Assembly (NCBI GenBank): GCA_965200505.1 | Contig: OZ241343.1 | Location: 310,001-374,000, forward strand | DNA length: 64,000 nucleotides | Origin: VXNE01 sp965200505 | GTDB lineage: Bacteria; Pseudomonadota; Gammaproteobacteria; Pseudomonadales; Azotimanducaceae | Direction of reading: 5' to 3' | Shown here: piece after piece, positions 9,271 to 19,063 of the stretch | Numbering within the stretch: position 1 is the first letter of the stretch | Layout of the letters: each line of letters opens with the position of its first letter | The notes under the pieces: model-generated | Databases searched by the model: none | What the model saw: the letters and a program-made list of their open reading frames with translations, nothing else | What the model was told of the DNA's origin: nothing | Program-made: the position numbers and the translations under genes

Positions 9271-12200
9271 GTGAGCCCACCCACCCACCGGGCCGACGCC
9301 CTGGCCACGCCGTTGCTGGCGCCGCTGCGGGCGGCGCGGGGCGCACTCTCGGCGGCGCTCGACAACAGCGTGGTCTTGCTCGCCGCGCTGCTGCTCACCA
9401 ATGGCCTGCGCGTGTACTACCGGAGCTGGCTGACAGACGCGCTCTTTGGCATCGTCCTCGCGCTGTTGGGATGGGCGCTGCTGCGGGATCGGGACGCGCG
9501 CCACGACGCCGAGCGGCAGCCGGCACCGCCTTTGCCGGACCAACGCGATGCGCCGCCGGCGGCCGGCTTGACGGAGCCACATGCCACCACGCCCGCAGCG
9601 CGGGATGCTTGGGCGCACATCCTTTGGACATGCCTGCAGCATGGCGCACCGCGCACGGGGCATCGGGCGGCACACCGTTGGGCACGGGTCGGGGCCAAGC
9701 TCAAGGCATGGTCCGGCCAATTGGCGTCATGGCGCGGTGGTTGGCCGTGGCGCCGCAAAGTGGCAGCGCCGCGCCGGACGCGACGTTTGATCCTCACGCC
9801 GCTCGGCTTCCTCGCCCTCATCGCGGTGTATGGGTTTGGGCTTTTCCAAGAGTTCACGGCCCAAGGTTTTCGTAACCTCGCGGCCATCGCCTGTGCCGCC
9901 GCGGTCTTTCTCTTCTGCTATGCACGCGGGCCGGAACTGGCTCGTTCCAAGGCCACCGTGCCGTTGGTGGTCGCGGCGCTGGTCGCCCTCCTGCCCTCGT
10001 ACTTCACCGACGTCGTCATTCACGCGCACATGTTCGCGGCCATGCTGGGTTACGCCTTCTTGACCGCCGGCATCGTGCTGGCGGCGCGGGCCAGAAGCAC
10101 ACGCACACAAGCCCTCTTGGCCCATGGGGCGCTGTTCTTGGCGTTGGTGTGCGGCCTGATCTATGGCAGCCGTGCCCAAGTGCTCGTCACCGTGCTGGCC
10201 TATGGCTTCTACTGGGCGAGCCAAGGCCTCCTGAAGAGCCGCTTCGGCAGCTTCGGCCTCGCCGGCTGCGCCGGCGTCGTGGTGGGCATCGTGGTGCTCT
10301 GGTACGCCTCGCCCCGATCCGACGAGACCATGCGCCGCTTGGACGCATGGAGCCTGAGCTACACCGGCGCCGTGTTGAACACCGGGCGCGAAAACCTGTT
10401 TCGGGCCACCCTTGCCGGCATCGCCGAATCCCCTTGGTGGGGACACGGCCCGGGTGTGGACATCACAGACTTCCCGGCCAAGGCCCCCGCGGAGTTGCCC
10501 GCCGATGTGGCGCCGGATGATCCACTGTGCATGGCCGGCAGCCCCCCCGAGCTGCTACGGGACTGCCGCACCTTGCTCCAGTTGCGCAACACCTTGGCGG
10601 GCGAAGCCCCGCAGGCGCTGTGGCATTGGAACTTCAACTTCCCGTTGAGCCGCTGGAGTGGCGTGTCCATCGCCGGCGACCCGCCGCGCATCGTCGGCAT
10701 CCAGCTGGTGAACGCCAAGCTGACGGGCCAGATTCCCGCGGCGCTCGCGGAGCTGGACAAACTCGAAACATTGGCGCTCGACACCAACTATCTGAACGGC
10801 GCCATTCCCCCGGAATTGGGGGCCTTGACGCAATTGAAAACGCTGTCACTCAGCAACAACGCCCTTTCCGGCGAAGTGCCCGCGACGTTGACCAAGTTGT
10901 CTGAGCTGCGCGCACTGGACCTTTCGAACAACCAGTTGCACGGCGCCGTGCCAGCCGCCTTGGCGGAGATCACCGGTCTTGAAGAACTCAAACTGGCCGG
11001 CAACGCGTTTTCAGGGCCACTGCCGGCGGCGTTCTACAGCATCGGCCAGCACGACCTGTACGAGGGGCTGCTCTGCCGAGATGCCTTGCGCGATCTATAT
11101 CCCGGCCTCTTTGAGGATTGCTCCGCGTTGCTCGCCGGGCGCGATGTCCTTGCCGGCGACGGCGCGTTGAACTGGAGCCGAGTGGCGCCGATCAACGCTT
11201 GGCGGGGCGTTGAATTGGCTGGCACTCCGCCTCGCGTGCAGCAACTGCATCTCTCGGACGCGGGCCTCAACGGCAACATCCCCAGGGAGTTTGGCGCCCT
11301 TGAGAGGCTCGAAATCCTGAAGTTGGACGGCAACCGGCTGAGCGGCGGCGTACCGTGGTCCTTGCTCGGGCTGGACCACCTGCAGGAAGTGCGGCTGGGC
11401 GGCAATGACCTCACTGAAGCACCGCCCGCGCCACTGTTCAGCGTTCCCTTCAACGATCTGCGCGACATGCTGTATTGCGCCCACACCGGCACCATCGGCG
11501 ACGGGTTGCTGCGCGACTGCGAGACCCTGCTTGGTGTCAAGGACATGCTGGCCGGCGAGGCGCGGCTCAACTGGCGGCGTGGCGAACCACTCGGCCAGTG
11601 GCGAGGGGTGCAACTCGGCGGCGAGCCGTTGCGCATCATCGGCCTCACGCTAGGCAACAGCGACTTGGGCGGACGGGTGCCGCCGGCGCTGGGCAACCTC
11701 GACCAGCTCACGATGCTGTATTTGGACCACAATGACCTGTCGGGCACCCTGCCAACCGAGCTGGGGCAGCTCGCGCATCTGCGCGCGATCAAGCTGGACG
11801 ACACGCTGCTGGCCGGCGGCGCGCCAACGGCGCTGTGTGGATTGGCGGCGTTGGCCGGCACCAACGCATGCCGGCGACCCACCGAAACGAATCCCGACTT
11901 GCGCGCGGATCAGGAGGCCCTGCTGGCCGCGCGGGCGGAGCTAGATCCCGGCGAAGTGACCAACTGGCACCCGGACCTGGCCATTGAAGCGTGGGATGGC
12001 ATCGTCTTGTCGGACGAGCCACTGCGCGTGACCGGCATCCTGCTAGGCGGCCGGGGGCTGGCCGGAGAAATCTCGCCGGCGCTTGCCCGGCTGAATGAAT
12101 TGGTCGAGTTGCGCCTGCAGCGGAACGGCCTGCGCGGCACCATTCCCCCCCAACTGGGTCAATTGACGCGACTCGAGTCGTTGAGCCTCGCCGGCAATGC

Positions 12201-15200
12201 GCTACGGGGCGGCATCCCCCCCCAGTTGGGGAACTTGAAGCAACTCTCAGCGCTGAGCCTGGCGGGGAATCGTTTGACGGGGCCGATCGTGGACGAGCTC
12301 GCCGCCCTGCCACAACTTGCCTTCCTGCGCCTGGCCGGCAACGACTTCGTGGGAGACGTGCCGGCGGGTCTGCGCGACGTCGCAGACCACGACATCGACC
12401 AAGATCTCTTCTGCTTCCCATCGCCGCGCGGCAATTCCGCCCTGCTTGAAGACTGCCGGACACTCTTGGCCGCACGGGACGAGCTGGCCGGTGAGGGACA
12501 GCTCAACTGGCGGGCATCGACGCCGATTGGACAGTGGCAAGGCGTCATCCTCGGCGCAGCCCCAAGCCGGGTGGTGGCGTTGGACCTTGCCAAGATGGGC
12601 CTCACCGGACACATTCCAGCGGCCCTCGGCCGGCTCACGGCGCTCCGATCCTTGGTGCTTGATGGCAATGCCCTCGCTGGCCCCATTCCGCCCGAAGTGA
12701 GCCACCTCAAGGGACTGCGGACGTTGCGGGTGGCGGGCAATGCCCTAAGCCGCGGCCTACCGTTCGCTTGGTCCTCACATGGCCCCTCCACAGCGGCCGT
12801 CGGTGCGGCACGGCCGGGCACCGATGGCAGTGGCGACGGCGCCGCCGCCTGTAGCCTCGCCGGCCCGAACAGCGGCCTCTTGGCCGACTGCCGTACACTC
12901 TTGGCGGCCCGAGACACCCTGGCCGGGGGCGCCAGCCTGAACTGGAGCGGGACGTTGCCAGTCGAAGCCTGGGACGGGTTGGCATTGGCCGGCGTGCCAC
13001 GGCGAGTGGTGGCCCTGAACCTCGCGGGCGCCGGCCTCGCCGGGCGCATCCCCGCCGCACTCGGCCAGCTATCGCGGCTCGTCACACTGCGCCTGGATGA
13101 CAATCGCCTGCGCGGCAGCGTGCCGGCCGCGTTGGGCCGCCTCGCCAATCTGGAGGTGCTGCGGCTCAACAACAATGCCCTGCACGGCACCTTGCCCCCA
13201 GCACTTGGCGAACTGCCGAGACTGCGTGTGGTGCGGGTCGCCGGCAACGAGTTCAGCGGTCGCCTGCCCGCCGGGCTGCGCGAACTCGACCACGACTTGG
13301 ACGAAGCGCTGTTCTGTCTGCCCTTGGTGGGGGTCGGCCCCGGCTTGCTGCAGGACTGCAATGCGCTGCTGGTCGCCCGCGACACGCTGGCCGGCAGCGG
13401 GGCGCTGAACTGGCGACGGGAAGTGGCGCTGGGCCGTTGGCAGGGCGTCGAGCTGGGCGGCGAGCCGCCACGAGTCGTCGGCTTGGACGTTGCCGAGCTG
13501 GGGCTCAATGGACAGATTCCAGCGGAGTTGGGCGGGCTCACTGAGCTGCGACGATTGGCACTGGGCGGCAATGCCCTGACCGGCCCTGTTCCGGACGAGC
13601 TTGTGCGGCTCTCGAAGTTGGAGACGCTATGGCTCTTCCGGCAGCCAAGCGGCATCGACGGCGGCGTTGTGAGCAAACGCGCGGCGGTGCCACGATTCCC
13701 GACCGTGGGCGCTGATGCCCGTTTTCCCCGCCAGTCACCGCCCTGCGCAACTGACAACCCGGCGCTTGCGGCCGACTGCGAGCTGCTGTTGGACGTCCGG
13801 CGGACGCTCGGCGCTCGATTGAACTGGAGCCGGACTTTGCCCGTTGAGAACTGGGAGGGCGTTAGAGTGGGCGGCACCCCACAGCGCGTGACGGGGGTGT
13901 TTTTGGGGAATCGGGGCTTGTCGGGACGGATACCGTCGGCCTTCGGTGGACTTGACAAACTCGAGAGATTTTCCCTGCAAGCCAACAGTTTCAGCGGCAT
14001 CATCCCGCCATCGATTTGGCGCCTCCCCAACCTCACTTATCTGAACGTCGCCGGAAACCTGTTGACCGGGGCCATTCCAGATGAACCACCCCAGATGCTG
14101 GAACGCGTCGTGCTCTCTGGCAACCAGTTCACCGGTCGAATCCCACCGGCGTGGGTCAACTTGCCAAAGCTCAAGGACATCCAACTGGATGGCAACGCGT
14201 TCACCGACTGCGCGGTGCCGCCCCACAAGCCCGATCTGAAGCTCAAATTGCCCATCGACTCGCTTCATTGTCTGCCGCTGGCGAACTGGAAGTCTGGTTT
14301 GAAGCGTGACGCCGCGATCCTGCTCGCAGCCCGGGACGAGCTGGCGGGCGATGGCGAGCTGGATTGGAGCCACACGAAGTCGATCGCCGCTTGGCAGGGC
14401 GTGACACTGGCGCCGAATGAGCATGAGGGCATCGTCGCCATCGACTTGCGGCGCACTGGGCTCACCGGCCGGATTCCCACCCAATTGAGCGGCTTGACCC
14501 TCCTTGAAACGCTGCGGCTCGACGGCAATCAGCTCACAGGGCCCATCCCAGAGGAACTCGCCCTGCTGCCGAACTTGAGGGAGCTCAGCCTAGCAAGCAA
14601 CGAGCTTAGCGGCACGGTGTCGCCAAGTTTGAGGATGCGGCTGGCGTCCGGCATGAGCACTGCGGACAATCGGCTCACCGGTTCCGCCGCCGCCAACCCC
14701 CCTGCAACGGGCTCCGTGCCCCCAGCGTTGGCGACTGCCGGGGACACCACCCGTCGTGCCAACCGGTCCAACGCCGCCGACCGAGTAGCGACCACCGTGG
14801 ATGCACAAGGCCGCAGCGAGTCCGCGGCCGCGGATTCCCAGCTCCGCGACTTGCAGGACAACACCTTTGCCACCCCCTTCCCGGCGGCGCTGCGGAACAT
14901 CGCGGATCACAACCTGCCGCCCGTGTGCCCAATCATCCCCCGCGCCAATTCCGGATTGCTGCGAGACTGCCTGAACCTCCTGGACAGCCGCGACGCGCTG
15001 GCGGGCACGGCCACCCTGAATTGGAGCGGCACGATCCCCATGGCCGCTTGGCAGGGCATCGACTTGGGCGGCAGTCCGACACGTGTCATCGCCGTTGAGC
15101 TGCCGGACGCCGGCTTGAACGGCCGGCTTCCCGCGGCCTTGGGCAACCTCGACAAGCTGACGAAGCTGCGCTTGGAAAACAACCGGTTGGCCGGGCCGCT

Positions 15201-18200
15201 CCCAACGCAATTGGGCAACCTCAAGCGACTTCAAGATTTGGCATTGGCAGACAACCGGCTCACCGGCGGCGTTCCGGCGGCGCTGGGCACACTGCCCCGC
15301 CTTGAACACCTGACGTTGGGCGGCAACCGCTTCAGCTCACCGGCACCGCCCGCGCTAAGGGCGGTCGAACGGCACGATTTGGACTTGGAGGTGTTTTGTC
15401 CGGCGTCCCGGCACCAAGCGCCGGGCCTTTTTGAAGACTGCCAAACGTTGCTTTCGGTGCGGGATCCGCTGGCGGGGCGGGCCAGCTTGAACTGGCGGCG
15501 CGGGGCACCGCTCGGTGCTTGGGTCGGTGTGCGGCTTGGCGGCGACCCGCTGCGGGTGGCGGCATTGCAGCTCCCCGGCCAAGGGCTCGATGGGCGCGTG
15601 CCCCCCGAATTGGGCCGCTTGAGCGCTCTGCGCCGGCTCGATCTCGGCGGCAACGCGTTGCGCGGGGAACTGCCGGCGGCGCTTGCGCGGCTGACGCGGC
15701 TCGTGGAACTGCGGCTCTCGAACAACCGGCTGAGCGGCACCATCCCGGCCGAGTTGACGGCACTCAACTTGCGTTTGTTGCGCCTAACCGGCAACGCCTT
15801 CAACGGCCCCGTGCCCGTGAGTTTGCGCCATTTACCGAATACGGACCTCACGCGGGATCTGCACTGCCCCATCGTGCCCCCGAGCAATCCCGGGCTCTCG
15901 GACGATTGCGGGGAACTCCTGGCGCTCCGCGACGATTTGGCCCCGAATGGACAACTGAACTGGAGCCGCCGACTGCCACTCGATCGCTGGCAAGGCGTGG
16001 TGCTGAGCGGATCCCCGCTCAGAGTGACAGGGTTGCATTTGCCACGCCAAGGCTTGGGTGGGCGGCTTCCTGCCAAGCTCGGCAACCTGTCGCGGCTAGC
16101 CGCCATCGATCTTTCCTTCAATGACTTGCACGGGAGCATCCCGCCGGAACTGGGGCAGCTCAGTCGGTTGCAGTTCGTGGAGCTAAGGCGAAATCACTTG
16201 ACCGGCGCAATCCCCGGGGAACTAGGACAGCTAGCCCGGCTGGAAGAGTTATTCCTGTCCGGCAATCAGTTGACGGGACACATCCCGGCGGCGCTTGCCC
16301 AGCTATCGGAACTCGTCACGTTGCGGTTGCAGGGGAACCGGTTCCTTGATTGCACGGCTCCGGCGGGGTTGACCGCGGCGACAGTTGACCACGATTTGGA
16401 CGCGGTGCCTCTATGCCACCCCTTGGCGCCGCGGCACCCCGGCTTGGCGCGGGATGCCGCCACCTTGCTGGCCGTGCGCGACGCTTTGGCGGCGCCCGGC
16501 GCCTTGAACTGGCGCATTGGCACACCCATACCCGCTTGGGAAGGCGTCACGCTGTCGCATGGCATGCGCCCTCGCGTGGCGGGGTTGGAGCTATCGGCGA
16601 AGTCATTGACCGGGCGCATCCCCGCGGCATTGGGCGACCTGGACGAGCTCAGCATCTTGCATCTTGACGCCAACGCGTTGGCTGGTGCCGTGCCACCCGA
16701 GCTGGGCCGCCTGAAGCGTCTCGAATCACTGAAGCTCAACGACAATCTGTTGACTGGCAACCTGCCGCAAACACTGGGCGGGCTCAACGCGCTCAAGGTG
16801 CTGCGGTTGTCCAACAACCTCTTCAAGGGGTTGCCGCCAACAGCGCTACGGCAGGTGCAAGACCATGACTTGGGCTTTGGCCCGCGCTGTCGTTCCAGCA
16901 TGGCCAACGCGCCCGGGCTTCAGCGCGACTGCAACATCCTGCTGGCCGTGCGCGACAATCTGGCGGGCACGACCACTCTGAACTGGAGCCCCGACGCGCC
17001 CATCGACATGTGGCGCGGAGTGGTGCTTGGCGGCGAGCCGTCGCGCGTGATTGCATTGCACCTCATCAATTCGGGCTTGAGCGGCTCGATCCCCCCGCGG
17101 CTGGGCGAACTTGACGCCCTCCGGTCGCTCCAGCTTTCGCGCAACGCACTGTCGGGCACACTGCCCGCCACGCTCGGCAAGCTGTCAAACCTCTCTGAAC
17201 TGCTGCTTGGCGACAATGCCCTGAGCGGGCCCATTCCCCGCGAGCTGGGGCGTTTGACGAATCTCACATCGCTGCGCTTGCGCAAGAACCGCCTGGATGG
17301 CCCCATTCCAACCGAGTTGGGTCGCCTTCATAACCTGCGCGAGCTGGCCCTTGACGACAACGCCCTGAGCGGGCCCATCCCCCGCGAGCTGGGCAAACTG
17401 AGTGCCTTGGAGGAACTTTGGCTCGCCGGCAATGACCTGACGGCGCCCCCTTCGGCCATCGAGGCGTCGCCATCGCCGGCGGTTAGGGACCCAGCGCGGG
17501 CACCAAGAACCCAGGTACACCCGGCCCTCGCGGCGCCCGACACGCCGCCAACCTTCGCGGCGTCACGCGCCATCGCGCCAGGGCAACCACCGCCATTAGG
17601 GTTGGACCTCTTCTGCACAAGGGACGGCGCCGGCACGCTGGAGCTCCGCAGAGATTGCAGGTCACTGCTCTCCGCGCTGGAAGACTTGAGCGACCCAACC
17701 TTGCTCAACTGGCACCCCGACGTGCCGATAGGACAATGGCGAGGCGTCGGGCTGGCCGCCCAGCCGGCACCGCGTGTCACCAGCGTTGACGTGGCGGGAA
17801 TGGGGTTGCACGGAACCATATCGAGGCAGTTCACGGCCTTGTCGGCTCTCGAAGCCCTGCGGCTCAACGACAACGAGTTCTCAGGCTACATTCCCGGCCG
17901 CATCGGCCGATTGAAAGCTCTGCGCGAACTGAGGCTAGAGCGCAACGAGCTGACAGGTTCCATACCGCTCTCCATCGAAAACCTGCAAGAACTCAAGGAA
18001 TTGCGCCTGAATGACAACGCCTTGACCGGCCATCTGGAGCCACTCAAGTCCCTTGGCAAGCTCTCCACGATGCGTCTGGGGGGCAACGATTTTCTGGGCT
18101 GTCTGCCAGAGCGTTTGCGCGGCGTCGGGGATCACCTCGTGGAGATGGACGTCGAGTGCGGCGCCACGCCTTGGAGCCAACCACCACTCTTCGCTGATGC

Positions 18201-19038
18201 CGCCGCGCTCATGGCGAGCCGCGACACGCTGGCGGGCGGGGCATCGCTCGACTGGGGCTACGACACGCCGGTGCGCGATTGGCAGGGCGTGACCGTCGAT
18301 GGTTCCCCGCCCCGCGTGGTTGCCCTCGACCTCGAGGGCGCGGGCTTGGCCGGCCGCGTTCCAGCCGAACTGGGCGTGTTGTCGGCCCTGACGCGACTCG
18401 ACTTGAACGGCAACGCGCTGAGCGGCAGCCTGCCCGCCGAGCTTGGCCAGCTCGCCCACTTACGCACACTCTCGGTGACGGGAAACAAACTCGCCGGGGA
18501 GCTGCCTATGGCCCTCGATTATCTTTACCACCTCGAGCAGCTTGAGCTCGCCGGCAATGACTTCCTCGGCTGCCCGCCCGAACTGGTGCGGTATCGCGTG
18601 CGTTCGGCGCTGCTGCCCCTGACGCTGCGCCATTGTCCGACGACTTGGGAATACCAGACCACCGAGCAGATAGGCGGCACACTCAATTCCATCAACAACC
18701 TAGTTGATCGTGGCGCCGAGCAGCATCTCGCCGAGGGCGCCCACAATCTGTTCCTGCAGATGGGACTGCAAACCGGTTTGGTGGGCGTCGGCGCCTTGGG
18801 GCTCTTGTGCATGTCCTTGATCTTCAATCTCAGAAGCCGCCCCGGCCGCAGGGTGACACCCGTGCAGTGTTTGGCGGTCGCCGGCACCGCCATGGCGATC
18901 ACGCACAGCGCCTTCGACATCTTTTTGCTTCAATACGTGATGACGGTCGCGGTGTTCGTGTGGATGTTCCTAGGCATCGGCACGGGTCTCGCGCACAAAC
19001 AACCTGAGGGCGAGGCCGAGCAGCACGGCAAGCCTTGA
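9271..19038 (+). CDS. giant O-antigen ligase/polymerase-like membrane protein with inserted leucine-rich-repeat array
   Basis: A 3255-residue single open frame. Residues ~30-70 and 170-352 are hydrophobic helices; IYGSRAQVL in this part resembles the conserved Ser-Arg of WaaL/Wzy enzymes. Residues 370-397 (TGRENLFRATLAGIAES, then PWWGHGPGVD) match the start of the Wzy_C periplasmic loop. Residues ~420-3122 are 16 LRR super-modules. The Wzy_C pattern then resumes at H3158 (AEGAHNLFLQMGLQTGLVG), followed by two or three more helices. So the LRR array appears inserted into the large periplasmic loop, between the two conserved halves of the ligase site. WaaL-type enzymes transfer undecaprenyl-linked glycans to lipid A core; PglL/TfpO relatives transfer to proteins. 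Which applies here is unknown. The start is GTG 9271; the frame is closed upstream at 9244. The charged His/Arg-rich segment 75-170 is unexplained. Confidence 0.8.
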   Translation: MSPPTHRADALATPLLAPLRAARGALSAALDNSVVLLAALLLTNGLRVYYRSWLTDALFGIVLALLGWALLRDRDARHDAERQPAPPLPDQRDAPPAAGLTEPHATTPAARDAWAHILWTCLQHGAPRTGHRAAHRWARVGAKLKAWSGQLASWRGGWPWRRKVAAPRRTRRLILTPLGFLALIAVYGFGLFQEFTAQGFRNLAAIACAAAVFLFCYARGPELARSKATVPLVVAALVALLPSYFTDVVIHAHMFAAMLGYAFLTAGIVLAARARSTRTQALLAHGALFLALVCGLIYGSRAQVLVTVLAYGFYWASQGLLKSRFGSFGLAGCAGVVVGIVVLWYASPRSDETMRRLDAWSLSYTGAVLNTGRENLFRATLAGIAESPWWGHGPGVDITDFPAKAPAELPADVAPDDPLCMAGSPPELLRDCRTLLQLRNTLAGEAPQALWHWNFNFPLSRWSGVSIAGDPPRIVGIQLVNAKLTGQIPAALAELDKLETLALDTNYLNGAIPPELGALTQLKTLSLSNNALSGEVPATLTKLSELRALDLSNNQLHGAVPAALAEITGLEELKLAGNAFSGPLPAAFYSIGQHDLYEGLLCRDALRDLYPGLFEDCSALLAGRDVLAGDGALNWSRVAPINAWRGVELAGTPPRVQQLHLSDAGLNGNIPREFGALERLEILKLDGNRLSGGVPWSLLGLDHLQEVRLGGNDLTEAPPAPLFSVPFNDLRDMLYCAHTGTIGDGLLRDCETLLGVKDMLAGEARLNWRRGEPLGQWRGVQLGGEPLRIIGLTLGNSDLGGRVPPALGNLDQLTMLYLDHNDLSGTLPTELGQLAHLRAIKLDDTLLAGGAPTALCGLAALAGTNACRRPTETNPDLRADQEALLAARAELDPGEVTNWHPDLAIEAWDGIVLSDEPLRVTGILLGGRGLAGEISPALARLNELVELRLQRNGLRGTIPPQLGQLTRLESLSLAGNALRGGIPPQLGNLKQLSALSLAGNRLTGPIVDELAALPQLAFLRLAGNDFVGDVPAGLRDVADHDIDQDLFCFPSPRGNSALLEDCRTLLAARDELAGEGQLNWRASTPIGQWQGVILGAAPSRVVALDLAKMGLTGHIPAALGRLTALRSLVLDGNALAGPIPPEVSHLKGLRTLRVAGNALSRGLPFAWSSHGPSTAAVGAARPGTDGSGDGAAACSLAGPNSGLLADCRTLLAARDTLAGGASLNWSGTLPVEAWDGLALAGVPRRVVALNLAGAGLAGRIPAALGQLSRLVTLRLDDNRLRGSVPAALGRLANLEVLRLNNNALHGTLPPALGELPRLRVVRVAGNEFSGRLPAGLRELDHDLDEALFCLPLVGVGPGLLQDCNALLVARDTLAGSGALNWRREVALGRWQGVELGGEPPRVVGLDVAELGLNGQIPAELGGLTELRRLALGGNALTGPVPDELVRLSKLETLWLFRQPSGIDGGVVSKRAAVPRFPTVGADARFPRQSPPCATDNPALAADCELLLDVRRTLGARLNWSRTLPVENWEGVRVGGTPQRVTGVFLGNRGLSGRIPSAFGGLDKLERFSLQANSFSGIIPPSIWRLPNLTYLNVAGNLLTGAIPDEPPQMLERVVLSGNQFTGRIPPAWVNLPKLKDIQLDGNAFTDCAVPPHKPDLKLKLPIDSLHCLPLANWKSGLKRDAAILLAARDELAGDGELDWSHTKSIAAWQGVTLAPNEHEGIVAIDLRRTGLTGRIPTQLSGLTLLETLRLDGNQLTGPIPEELALLPNLRELSLASNELSGTVSPSLRMRLASGMSTADNRLTGSAAANPPATGSVPPALATAGDTTRRANRSNAADRVATTVDAQGRSESAAADSQLRDLQDNTFATPFPAALRNIADHNLPPVCPIIPRANSGLLRDCLNLLDSRDALAGTATLNWSGTIPMAAWQGIDLGGSPTRVIAVELPDAGLNGRLPAALGNLDKLTKLRLENNRLAGPLPTQLGNLKRLQDLALADNRLTGGVPAALGTLPRLEHLTLGGNRFSSPAPPALRAVERHDLDLEVFCPASRHQAPGLFEDCQTLLSVRDPLAGRASLNWRRGAPLGAWVGVRLGGDPLRVAALQLPGQGLDGRVPPELGRLSALRRLDLGGNALRGELPAALARLTRLVELRLSNNRLSGTIPAELTALNLRLLRLTGNAFNGPVPVSLRHLPNTDLTRDLHCPIVPPSNPGLSDDCGELLALRDDLAPNGQLNWSRRLPLDRWQGVVLSGSPLRVTGLHLPRQGLGGRLPAKLGNLSRLAAIDLSFNDLHGSIPPELGQLSRLQFVELRRNHLTGAIPGELGQLARLEELFLSGNQLTGHIPAALAQLSELVTLRLQGNRFLDCTAPAGLTAATVDHDLDAVPLCHPLAPRHPGLARDAATLLAVRDALAAPGALNWRIGTPIPAWEGVTLSHGMRPRVAGLELSAKSLTGRIPAALGDLDELSILHLDANALAGAVPPELGRLKRLESLKLNDNLLTGNLPQTLGGLNALKVLRLSNNLFKGLPPTALRQVQDHDLGFGPRCRSSMANAPGLQRDCNILLAVRDNLAGTTTLNWSPDAPIDMWRGVVLGGEPSRVIALHLINSGLSGSIPPRLGELDALRSLQLSRNALSGTLPATLGKLSNLSELLLGDNALSGPIPRELGRLTNLTSLRLRKNRLDGPIPTELGRLHNLRELALDDNALSGPIPRELGKLSALEELWLAGNDLTAPPSAIEASPSPAVRDPARAPRTQVHPALAAPDTPPTFAASRAIAPGQPPPLGLDLFCTRDGAGTLELRRDCRSLLSALEDLSDPTLLNWHPDVPIGQWRGVGLAAQPAPRVTSVDVAGMGLHGTISRQFTALSALEALRLNDNEFSGYIPGRIGRLKALRELRLERNELTGSIPLSIENLQELKELRLNDNALTGHLEPLKSLGKLSTMRLGGNDFLGCLPERLRGVGDHLVEMDVECGATPWSQPPLFADAAALMASRDTLAGGASLDWGYDTPVRDWQGVTVDGSPPRVVALDLEGAGLAGRVPAELGVLSALTRLDLNGNALSGSLPAELGQLAHLRTLSVTGNKLAGELPMALDYLYHLEQLELAGNDFLGCPPELVRYRVRSALLPLTLRHCPTTWEYQTTEQIGGTLNSINNLVDRGAEQHLAEGAHNLFLQMGLQTGLVGVGALGLLCMSLIFNLRSRPGRRVTPVQCLAVAGTAMAITHSAFDIFLLQYVMTVAVFVWMFLGIGTGLAHKQPEGEAEQHGKP
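10528..18636 (+). repeat. 16 LRRNT-LRR super-modules (about 65 LRR units) within the giant gene
   Basis: Each super-module begins with a cap like plant LRRNT_2 (pattern DC-x2-LL-x2-RD-x-LAG-x4-LNW, then W-x-GV, then RV-x2-L-x-L) and continues with 2-6 plant-type LRRs (L-x2-L-x-L-x2-N-x-L-x-G-x-IP). I count 16 caps and about 65 LRR units by eye. Every junction between modules holds exactly two cysteines. Longer linkers without LRR pattern interrupt modules 5, 7, 9 and 14. Short C-runs (7 at about 12145, 8 at about 12216) lie in module 4. Confidence 0.85.
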
Positions 19039-19063
19039 GCGGACCGAACCGACGCCCCGCCAA

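Noticed and set aside
12159..14036. A 625-codon open frame antisense to the LRR gene, and many other long antisense frames there
   Set aside because: GC-rich repeated LRR coding sequence gives long stop-free antisense frames; the peptides are Arg/Pro/Ser-rich, with no domain, and repeat with the LRR period.
10528..18636. Quasi-periodic DNA repeats suggestive of a CRISPR or tandem array
   Set aside because: The period and variation follow LRR codons in one open frame; there are no identical repeats with unique spacers and no cas genes.
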